Below are positions 1 through 4,932 of a stretch of DNA of 6,247 nt, one piece after another. Position numbers and translations under genes: made by a program. This DNA comes from Peptococcaceae bacterium UBA4997 (GTDB lineage Bacteria; Bacillota; Dehalobacteriia; UBA4068; UBA4997). Below the pieces are notes generated by a model. That model did not search any database. It saw only the letters and a program-made list of their open reading frames with translations, and was not told the DNA's origin. Position 1 is the stretch's first letter; each line of letters opens with the position of its first letter. The DNA is taken from contig DGYV01000008.1 of NCBI GenBank assembly GCA_002398485.1, positions 50,133 through 56,379 of the forward strand. The letters run 5' to 3'.

Positions 1-9
1 AAATTATTA

Positions 10-36
10 GGGCTGTAAAAATTATTTTTACAGCCC
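10..36. terminator. Hairpin terminator downstream of the GntR gene
   Basis: A 13-bp perfect inverted repeat (GGGCTGTAAAAAT at 10-22, its complement at 24-36) lies 7 nt beyond the stop codon of the minus-strand regulator gene. On the plus strand it is followed by TCTCTTTTTATT, a good U-tract, so it should also stop transcription arriving from the left of the window. On the minus strand it is followed only by TAATAATTT, so termination of the regulator mRNA may be less efficient. It is probably bidirectional between convergent genes, but the left neighbour is not in the window. Confidence 0.8.
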
Positions 37-43
37 TCTCTTT

Positions 44-748
44 TTATTCCTCTATTCTTTGAATTAACTTATCTATTCCTGCACTGCTTTTAGACAAATG
101 ATTTAATACCGCTTTTTTAATCTTGTGTTCATCTCTACATTCCAATGCTTCTAATATCTGAATATGATCACCATGTCTTTTGGAGGCAGATAAAGCAACT
201 GCATTCATATTCTTCATATATTCTTTCCAAAGGCTGTTTAAATTCTTATGAATATTGGTAACAATCTTATTAGGCTGCATACTTATTAAAAGCTGCTCAA
301 AATCCAGCCCTGGATTTAATTGAGTTTTGCTTAATGCAATATCCAGATACTGTTTTTCTTCATAATTATATAAATTCTCAAGCTGTTCCTCCGTAATTGT
401 GGAGGCCAGTGTTGCAATGGCTGCTGGCTCTATCATGATTCTTGCCTGAAGCAGATCTTTAATAATTAATAGAAAGCTTAGTTCATCCTTCTCAGCATCA
501 TCAAATTGAGAGATCATATAATCATCAAAAATGTTTACATAAGTGCCGCTTCCCCTTCGTATTGAAACAATATTATTAGCTTCCAATGTCTGAAGCGTTT
601 CTCTCACACTTGATCGGCTAATATTCAGCAAAGCAGCCAATTCTCGTTCAGCCGGAAGTTTATCACCCTGTTTCAGCCCTTTTTCTTTAATAAGTTCCAT
701 AACTCGTTTAACAGACGATTCATGTACCAGTACTTTTTTTCTTTCCAT
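44..748 (-). CDS. GntR/FadR-family transcriptional regulator (FCD domain)
   Basis: A 234-residue DNA-binding regulator, probably a ligand-released repressor of the divergent dehydratase-transporter operon and of itself. Residues about 12-72 form the GntR winged helix, with the diagnostic LPAERELAALLNISRSSVRE run (32-51) and the wing RRGSGTYV (64-71). Residues about 97-222 match the helical FCD ligand domain, where a metal normally helps bind a carboxylate effector. The expected ligands D149, H195 and H217 can be placed, but the usual His of the DxxFH motif is Leu153. The start is the ATG at 748: AGAGG lies 8 nt upstream and a promoter (792-820) lies just beyond. The frame runs open to a TTG at 826, but that codon is upstream of the promoter and lacks a ribosome binding site. 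FCD members commonly respond to hexuronates, aldonates, lactate or other organic acids, which fits the neighbours. The effector is not known. Confidence 0.93.
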   Translation of the reverse strand: MERKKVLVHESSVKRVMELIKEKGLKQGDKLPAERELAALLNISRSSVRETLQTLEANNIVSIRRGSGTYVNIFDDYMISQFDDAEKDELSFLLIIKDLLQARIMIEPAAIATLASTITEEQLENLYNYEEKQYLDIALSKTQLNPGLDFEQLLISMQPNKIVTNIHKNLNSLWKEYMKNMNAVALSASKRHGDHIQILEALECRDEHKIKKAVLNHLSKSSAGIDKLIQRIEE

Positions 749-755
749 ATTTTTA

Positions 756-761
756 GCCTCT
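756..761 (-). promoter_or_regulatory. Ribosome binding site fixing the regulator start
   Basis: Read on the minus strand, AGAGGC precedes the ATG at 748 by about 7-8 nt. No comparable sequence precedes the in-frame TTG at 826, so this site decides the start codon. Confidence 0.75.
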
Positions 762-791
762 GTTTTTTTAAGTAATTCATTTCTACTCCCT

Positions 792-820
792 ATTATAGTA
801 CAATAATGGCTTTTTTTCAA
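792..820 (-). promoter_or_regulatory. Promoter of the GntR regulator gene
   Basis: On the minus strand, TTGAAA (820-815) and a perfect TATAAT (797-792) are separated by 17 bp, a near-consensus sigma-A promoter. Transcription should start near 785 and give a leader of about 37 nt. An operator-like half-site (O1, 831-838) abuts the upstream side of the -35 box, consistent with autoregulation (inferred). Confidence 0.8.
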
Positions 821-823
821 CAA

Positions 824-838
824 CAAGTAAGACCAATT
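824..838. promoter_or_regulatory. Operator-like site O1 (half conserved)
   Basis: GACCAATT at 831-838 is a perfect right half of the motif seen twice in full at O2 and O4. The left half is degenerate. The motif centre is at 830, immediately upstream of the regulator's -35 box (815-820), so binding here would affect the regulator promoter. Confidence 0.5.
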
Positions 839-865
839 CTTGTTTTTTGTTTAATTTATATAATA

Positions 866-881
866 TTTGGTCATACCAATT
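866..881. promoter_or_regulatory. Operator-like palindrome O2
   Basis: TTGGTCATACCAA (867-879) is a near-perfect palindrome centred on 873. It matches the TGGTC-N-GACCA style known for FadR/FCD-type GntR operators. It lies between the two divergent promoters, 43 bp from the centre of O1 and 32 bp from that of O3. Confidence 0.75.
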
Positions 882-898
882 GTTAATAATAGAGAAAT

Positions 899-913
899 CA
901 TATCAGACCAATT
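899..913. promoter_or_regulatory. Operator-like site O3 overlapping the operon -35 box
   Basis: GACCAATT (906-913) is an intact right half-site with a degenerate left half (centre 905). Its last two bases are the first two of the TTGACT -35 element (912-917), so a bound regulator should block RNA polymerase at the dehydratase promoter. Confidence 0.55.
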
Positions 914-939
914 GACTTTTTCTCTGTGTATTGTATAAT
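912..939 (+). promoter_or_regulatory. Promoter of the dehydratase-transporter operon
   Basis: TTGACT (912-917) and TATAAT (934-939) are 16 bp apart. A second TATAAT overlaps at 939-944 but would give a 21-bp spacer, so the first is preferred. Transcription should begin near 946, leaving a leader of about 60 nt. Operator-like sites overlap the -35 (O3) and lie just past the predicted start (O4, O5), the arrangement expected for repression. Confidence 0.8.
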
Positions 940-949
940 ATAATCACAA

Positions 950-964
950 ATTGGTCAGACCAGT
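950..964. promoter_or_regulatory. Operator-like palindrome O4
   Basis: TTGGTCAGACCAG (951-963), centred on 957, is the best copy of the motif, with 12 of 13 bases obeying the palindrome. It starts a few bases downstream of the predicted transcription start of the dehydratase operon, where a bound regulator would block initiation or early elongation. Confidence 0.78.
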
Positions 965-971
965 TTATAAT

Positions 972-984
972 CTGGTCATTCTAC
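972..984. promoter_or_regulatory. Operator-like site O5 (half conserved)
   Basis: CTGGTCA (972-978) is a left half-site with a poor right half. The motif centre at 978 is 21 bp, two helical turns, from the centre of O4. This would put a second dimer on the same face of the DNA inside the leader. Confidence 0.45.
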
Positions 985-1006
985 AGGGAAAGGAGAAGGT
1001 ATTGAG

Positions 1007-2194
1007 ATGAAAATTATTGATGTTAAACCAGTTAGAGTAAATAGCTTCTTGTATGTGAAGGTATTTACGGATGAGGGAATCATCGGGTTGGGGGAGTCCG
1101 GTGCATGGGGGTTTCTGGATGCTTCAGCTGAAGCTATGGAATCATTTAAGACTTATCTTATTGGAAAAGATCCTCTGACTATTGAACACCACTGGCAGTA
1201 TATGTACCGCTGCTTCCACTTCAGAGGTGCTGCTGTTATGGGTGCAATCTCTGCTATCGATATTGCACTTTGGGATATTGCAGGAAAGTATTATGGTGTT
1301 CCTGTATATCAGTTGCTAGGAGGAAAATGTAGGGATAAGATAAGAACATATTATCATGTAAGCGGAGAAACTACAGACGAACTGATTAATTGTGTAATAA
1401 AAGCTAAAGCTTTAGGTTACAATGCAGTTGGGCATTTATCTCCATTTTTGGATGAACCCAGGAGTGTTCCTTATTTTGAATCCTACGCTAATATGATAAA
1501 CAACGCAGTGGATCGCGTCCGTCTAATCAGAGAAGCAGTAGGTGATGACGTAGATCTGTGTCTAGAACTTCACAGAAGGCTGAAACCTGGGGAAGCCATT
1601 GCATTTGCACACAAAGTAGAACCTTATACTCCCATGTTTTTAGAAGATCCCGTGATTCCTGATAATCTGGATTCTATGGGCTATATTGCGCAACATTCCA
1701 ATGTTCCAATAGCCACTGGAGAAAGAATTCATACCATTCAGGAATTCGAGATGCTCCTTAGCAGAAATGCCATGTCCTATGCCAGAACCTCCGTCTGTGT
1801 GTGCGGTGGTATTAGCGGTGCTAAAAAAATCGCTGCCATTGCAGAAGCACATGGTGCTTTAATTGTTCCACATAATCCCCTAAGTCCTGTCAGCACTGCT
1901 GCATGTATGCAAGTTGCTGCATGTGTTGAAAACTTTTCCATACAGGAGCTTCCTGACCATGATGGTATTTCAGCCACAGAACGATTCACCAGCAGTCAGG
2001 CAGTTGAAATGAAATCCTTTAGTCAGAAGGATATGGTAAACTGGACACCTACAGTTACCAATGGATTTGCAGAGCTTCCTATAGCTCCCGGAATCGGTAT
2101 CGAACTAGTTGATGATGCAGAAATACTCTTTCCCTATAAAAGAAGGACAATTAATACAAGGTTACATATTGATGGTTCTGTTGTAGATCAATAA
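1007..2194 (+). CDS. Enolase-superfamily acid-sugar dehydratase, GalD/ManD-like
   Basis: A 395-residue mandelate racemase/muconate lactonizing enzyme family protein. It is predicted to dehydrate a sugar acid or other 2,3-dihydroxy acid to a 2-keto acid, using Mg2+ in the cytoplasm. The N-terminal capping domain covers about 1-115 and the (beta/alpha)7-beta barrel the rest. Predicted metal ligands are E187 (in LELHRR), E213 (FLEDP) and E239 (TGERI), spaced 26 and 26 as in GalD and ManD. H189, H289 (VPHNP) and E314 (IQEL) occupy the catalytic positions of GalD. Two positions differ: the first ligand is Glu rather than Asp, and S262 replaces the Asp that pairs with the second His in GalD (ManD has Thr there). 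The C-terminus (PGIGIE, then LHIDGSVVDQ) is typical of the group. AAAGGAG precedes the ATG by 11 nt. The gene is first in an operon with the transporter, 12 nt ahead of it. Galactonate, mannonate, tartrate or another acid are all possible; the sequence does not settle the substrate. Confidence 0.9.
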   Translation: MKIIDVKPVRVNSFLYVKVFTDEGIIGLGESGAWGFLDASAEAMESFKTYLIGKDPLTIEHHWQYMYRCFHFRGAAVMGAISAIDIALWDIAGKYYGVPVYQLLGGKCRDKIRTYYHVSGETTDELINCVIKAKALGYNAVGHLSPFLDEPRSVPYFESYANMINNAVDRVRLIREAVGDDVDLCLELHRRLKPGEAIAFAHKVEPYTPMFLEDPVIPDNLDSMGYIAQHSNVPIATGERIHTIQEFEMLLSRNAMSYARTSVCVCGGISGAKKIAAIAEAHGALIVPHNPLSPVSTAACMQVAACVENFSIQELPDHDGISATERFTSSQAVEMKSFSQKDMVNWTPTVTNGFAELPIAPGIGIELVDDAEILFPYKRRTINTRLHIDGSVVDQ

Positions 2195-2206
2195 AGGAGA
2201 CTGATT

Positions 2207-3514
2207 ATGAGTAAAGAAAAAGCAAGAAATGATTTTTGGAACAATCTGATGATTGGATTTATTCCTGTAAAATGGTTTACTTTATATGGTATTATCACAT
2301 TAATTGGTATGTTTCTGGGTTGCAGCCCAAAAGGATTTCTGGGTGGATTTACAGTTTGTACCATTCTGGGTCTTTTACTGGAAAAAATCGGTAATAATCT
2401 TCCTTTTGTTAAGACATATCTTGGGGGTGGCTCCTTTGTTGCATTATTTGTTTCTGCAGTCCTTATGTATCTGGGAATCTTCCCTGAAACTACCACATCA
2501 TTGATTACAGATTTTATAAAAAATATGGATTATATCGGAATGATCGTAGGAGCCCTTATCTGCGGAAGTATTTTGACAATGAACCGAAAACTGTTGATTC
2601 GGGCCGGTGCTCTCTATTTTATTCCTATTGCAGGTGGGATTATATTTGCATTTAGTCTTACAGGCATTATCGGTCAACTAATGGGATATGGCTGGCGGGA
2701 AGCTATTCTCTTTATCTCACTTCCTATTATGGGAGGCGGAACCTCAGCCGGTGCTGTTCCGACAGCTCAGACCTATGCCAATACACTGGCACACGATAAC
2801 TCCTATTATCTATCACTGATTATGCCTGCTGTAGTTATTGGTAACGCAGTATCCATTGTTATGGGTGGAGTTATGAACTCTGTAGGAGAACGTTTTCCTT
2901 CTATGACAGGAAATGGTAATCTAATGAAAGGAAAAGATCTGGAAACCAGCAAAGAGAATACCCCCGCTCCTGATATTGCTTCCATTGGAAGGGGATGGGT
3001 TATTACAGGAATATTTTTTACCATTGGTATTATTATTGGTAAATTTATTCCAGCTATTCATTATTATGCCTGGACCATTATAGCTTGTGCTATTTGTAAA
3101 ATCAGCGGACTCTTCCCAGAGAAATTGCAAAAAGATGTAGAACAATGGTATCAATTCTGCATGAAGCTGACTTTACCTGCTGTATTATTTGGCATTGGAT
3201 TTGTTTATACAGACCTTGGTGTTATTATTCAGAATTTTAGTCTTAACTACTTTATTATGGTTCTTACCACAGTGTTGGGAGCTATATTAGGTGCAGGACT
3301 ATTTGGCAAGTTAGTAGGATTTTTCCCTGTAGAAAGCGCAATTACTGCAGGACTGTGTATGTCAAATATGGGCGGAACTGGAGACGTGGCAACTCTGGGA
3401 GCTGCTAAACGTATGGAGCTGATGCCTTTCGCTCAAATCTCTTCCAGGCTGGGTGGAGCCATTATTATTGTTCTTGCCAGTTTGCTGCCTGCAGTTTTTG
3501 GGGGTGGGCTATAG
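2207..3514 (+). CDS. 2-hydroxycarboxylate transporter (2HCT family, CitS/MaeN-like)
   Basis: A 435-residue inner-membrane secondary transporter with roughly eleven hydrophobic segments. It belongs to the 2HCT family, which moves citrate, malate, lactate and related 2-hydroxy acids, usually with Na+ or H+ or by exchange. Family signatures are GGGTSAGAVP (176-185), in the first re-entrant loop region, and SNMGGTGD (386-393) followed by QISSRLGG (410-417), in the second. R414 corresponds to the carboxylate-binding Arg428 of Klebsiella CitS. A charged loop (about 226-262) separates the two halves. The first motif has Ser180 where the family GGxG motif normally ends in Gly. Met388 stands where CitS, as I recall it, has a second substrate-contacting Arg. 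Both suggest a substrate other than citrate. AAAGGAG lies 7 nt before the ATG. Cotranscription with the dehydratase implies that this protein imports the dehydratase substrate (inference). Length is usual for the family. Confidence 0.93.
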   Translation: MSKEKARNDFWNNLMIGFIPVKWFTLYGIITLIGMFLGCSPKGFLGGFTVCTILGLLLEKIGNNLPFVKTYLGGGSFVALFVSAVLMYLGIFPETTTSLITDFIKNMDYIGMIVGALICGSILTMNRKLLIRAGALYFIPIAGGIIFAFSLTGIIGQLMGYGWREAILFISLPIMGGGTSAGAVPTAQTYANTLAHDNSYYLSLIMPAVVIGNAVSIVMGGVMNSVGERFPSMTGNGNLMKGKDLETSKENTPAPDIASIGRGWVITGIFFTIGIIIGKFIPAIHYYAWTIIACAICKISGLFPEKLQKDVEQWYQFCMKLTLPAVLFGIGFVYTDLGVIIQNFSLNYFIMVLTTVLGAILGAGLFGKLVGFFPVESAITAGLCMSNMGGTGDVATLGAAKRMELMPFAQISSRLGGAIIIVLASLLPAVFGGGL

Positions 3515-3626
3515 ATAAAAGTTTTTTTTCATAAGGAGTGTATAGAATCTTCTACCTATTGGAAGGCGAAATTTTTTCAGAATTCTTTGAGAAATAAAAA
3601 CTGTTGCAATATAGAAACCATTACAA

Positions 3627-3673
3627 AAAACTGCTGCAAAGTCAATTTTACTATCTCTCTTTGCAGCAGTTTT
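3627..3673. terminator. Bidirectional hairpin terminator between convergent operons
   Basis: A 15-bp perfect inverted repeat, AAAACTGCTGCAAAG (3627-3641) and its complement (3659-3673), encloses a 17-nt loop. The A- and T-runs at the arm ends give a U-tract in both directions: TTTTATT on the plus strand for the transporter mRNA and TTTTTTG on the minus strand for the zinc-ribbon mRNA. It lies 113 nt after the transporter stop and 16 nt after the zinc-ribbon stop. The rest of the intergenic stretch 3515-3626 holds no convincing gene. Confidence 0.88.
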
Positions 3674-3688
3674 ATTAAACCTATTTTA

Positions 3689-3952
3689 TTACGCCAGCTT
3701 CCATCTCTTCAATGTAGGGAAAAATTCCTGCATCATTTTACGGGCTTCCTCCTCAGTCATCTCTCCTCCTTCCATAGTAAAAGGAATACAGGACTCAATC
3801 ATCTCTTCCATAGTGGAGTCTGAACTAAAGCTTCCGTTTTCAAAACAATACTTGCAGTAATCCTCATTCTTACTGCCATCCTCATTGCTTCCATACATCT
3901 CTCCATCTGCAGCCATTGGCATTCCACAGCTCTGACAAAACTTACTATCCAT
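3689..3952 (-). CDS. Small putative zinc-ribbon protein
   Basis: An 87-residue soluble protein matching the putative zinc-ribbon domain family of very short proteins, in which this is the whole protein. The zinc knuckles are CQSCGMPM (7-14) and CKYC (33-36), giving four cysteines. Between them is the family's GSNEDGSKNEDYC stretch, and after them an acidic helical tail with TMEEMIE and EEEARKMMQEFFPTLKRW, also typical. The molecular role of this family is not established; it is often found in genomes with regulators or as a stand-alone gene. GAGGAGG lies 7 nt before the ATG. It is downstream of the isomerase on the same strand (102 nt gap), with no clear terminator between them, so it may be read both from that operon and from a promoter of its own. 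A leader sequence can pair over the start codon (see 3947-4005). Confidence 0.9.
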   Translation of the reverse strand: MDSKFCQSCGMPMAADGEMYGSNEDGSKNEDYCKYCFENGSFSSDSTMEEMIESCIPFTMEGGEMTEEEARKMMQEFFPTLKRWKLA

Positions 3953-4005
3953 AGTAAAACCTCCTCATATATTTTTTTAATTTCTATGTATATTCTACTA
4001 TGGAT
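3947..4005 (-). promoter_or_regulatory. Possible start-codon-sequestering leader hairpin
   Basis: In the zinc-ribbon mRNA, ATCCATAGTA (encoded at 4005-3996) is perfectly complementary over 10 nt to TACTATGGAT (3956-3947), which contains the ATG. The 39-nt loop carries the GAGGAGG ribosome binding site. Pairing would hide the start codon. The complementarity is seen directly; a regulatory role is inference, and the pairing is A/U-rich and modest in strength. Confidence 0.35.
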
Positions 4006-4009
4006 TACC

Positions 4010-4032
4010 TGACATCACTATGTCATATTATA
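4010..4032 (-). promoter_or_regulatory. Possible promoter with palindrome for the zinc-ribbon gene
   Basis: A perfect TATAAT (minus strand, 4032-4027) lies about 75 nt before the zinc-ribbon ATG, but no good -35 box stands at the right spacing. An alternative is TTGAAA (4045-4040) with a poor CATAGT -10 seventeen bases on. Directly beside it is the palindrome TGACAT-CACT-ATGTCA (4010-4025), which would cover the start point and could be an operator. This is a weak promoter call; the gene may instead be read from the upstream operon. Confidence 0.35.
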
Positions 4033-4054
4033 AACTATATTTCAAAATAACAGC

Positions 4055-4900
4055 CTATATATTCTTCAAAATCTTCTGCAGTGCATTATAAGCAGTAACA
4101 AAAGCAGTTTCACCCGGAATCACATTCTTCTCTTCTGCATTGCCATTCTCCAGCGCAGCAAATCCTACAAAGTCAGCCAGATGAGGTTCCAGTGAAAGGA
4201 ATCCATGGAAACCTTTTTCCTTAAGCTTTTTAAGAATCACTTCCACATTACCGTCACCCATGCCGGCCGGCACTACAAAGCCATCTTCTTTTCTTGCATC
4301 CTTAATATGAATATAATCTACATAAGGAGCCAGCATATCATATGCTTCCAAAGTATCCTGACCACATTGAACAAAATTAGCAAAATCAAATACTGCCTTG
4401 AAATGGTCACTGTAGAACCGTTCCATCAATCTTTTACAGCGGATTGCCACATCTCCGTAGATTTCCTTCTCATTTTCATGAAGCAGAACCACATGATGGG
4501 AAGCTGCATAATCCACCATACGCTCCATCTGACGGAACACCTGACTTTCATGAGAATCTGCAGTACCCTCAGGTACAAAAAAGCTGAACATACGGATATT
4601 CTTCGTATCCATAACAGCAGCGATCTCCACAGCATGCTGAAACTGCTTAAAATGAGCTTCAAAATCATCAGTAATCTGTATTTTACCAATTGGAGAACCA
4701 AGAGAGGACAGTTTGATTCCTGCTTCATCAAGCTGCTTCTTTATTGCCTCTGCCTCTTTTACAGAATAATCAATCAGATTCTTCCCATTGACTCCTCTGC
4801 ATTCGATAAATTTCATATTCAGGTCCTTGATCACCTTGATCTGCGTATCCAGATCAGGACTGATTTCATCTGCAAATCCACTGATTATAAACTGTTCCAT
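4055..4900 (-). CDS. Sugar phosphate isomerase/epimerase-like TIM-barrel protein
   Basis: A 281-residue protein of the xylose-isomerase-like TIM-barrel (AP endonuclease 2) superfamily, which includes tagatose/psicose 3-epimerases, hydroxypyruvate isomerase, IolE and IolI. Four residues form the expected divalent-metal site: E142 (LLHENEKE), D172 (AVFDFANF), H198 (YIHIKDA) and E238 (LSLEPH), each at the end of a barrel strand and with spacing close to that of the 3-epimerases. An ECRG segment (33-36) and GMGDGNV (213-219) are also typical. It probably isomerises or epimerises a keto sugar, cyclitol or sugar acid in the cytoplasm; the substrate cannot be told. The ATG at 4900 is chosen because GGAAAGGA lies 10 nt upstream. 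An in-frame TTG at 4921 has no such site. The gene follows the oxidoreductase by 32 nt, so the pair is probably cotranscribed and acts in one pathway. Confidence 0.9.
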   Translation of the reverse strand: MEQFIISGFADEISPDLDTQIKVIKDLNMKFIECRGVNGKNLIDYSVKEAEAIKKQLDEAGIKLSSLGSPIGKIQITDDFEAHFKQFQHAVEIAAVMDTKNIRMFSFFVPEGTADSHESQVFRQMERMVDYAASHHVVLLHENEKEIYGDVAIRCKRLMERFYSDHFKAVFDFANFVQCGQDTLEAYDMLAPYVDYIHIKDARKEDGFVVPAGMGDGNVEVILKKLKEKGFHGFLSLEPHLADFVGFAALENGNAEEKNVIPGETAFVTAYNALQKILKNI

Positions 4901-4910
4901 ATCTTCTGAT

Positions 4911-4918
4911 TCCTTTCC
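4911..4918 (-). promoter_or_regulatory. Ribosome binding site fixing the isomerase start
   Basis: GGAAAGGA on the minus strand ends 10 nt before the ATG at 4900. It lies inside the extra seven codons that a TTG start at 4921 would add, which argues for the ATG. Confidence 0.65.
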
Positions 4919-4932
4919 CAAAGGCTTAGTGT

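Noticed and set aside
749..826. N-terminal extension of the GntR regulator from a TTG at 826
   Set aside because: The extra 26 residues lie across and upstream of the regulator's own promoter, and no ribosome binding site precedes the TTG. The ATG at 748 has AGAGG at good spacing and begins where GntR homologues usually begin.
1421..1440. KxK-type catalytic lysine of mandelate racemase in the dehydratase
   Set aside because: The corresponding strand end reads NAVGHLS with no Lys, so racemase or muconate-cycloisomerase chemistry of the Lys-dependent type is not supported.
2188..2496. 102-codon open frame on the minus strand opposite the transporter start
   Set aside because: It is antisense to the first transmembrane segments of the transporter and gives a Pro/Arg-rich translation with no family resemblance.
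3587..3823. 78-codon plus-strand frame through the terminator into the zinc-ribbon gene
   Set aside because: It runs through the terminator hairpin and antisense to a gene with clear zinc-ribbon motifs, starts at a TTG, and has no ribosome binding site.
3993..3998. TAGAAT as the -10 box of the zinc-ribbon gene
   Set aside because: No acceptable -35 box lies 16-18 bp upstream. The TATAAT at 4027-4032 is a better -10, though it too has a weak -35.
4205..4909. 234-codon open frame on the plus strand
   Set aside because: It is fully antisense to the TIM-barrel isomerase, whose metal ligands are intact. Its translation resembles no family and no ribosome binding site precedes it.
4901..4921. TTG start giving the isomerase seven extra residues
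   Set aside because: No ribosome binding site precedes it, and the extension itself encodes the GGAAAGGA that serves the ATG at 4900.
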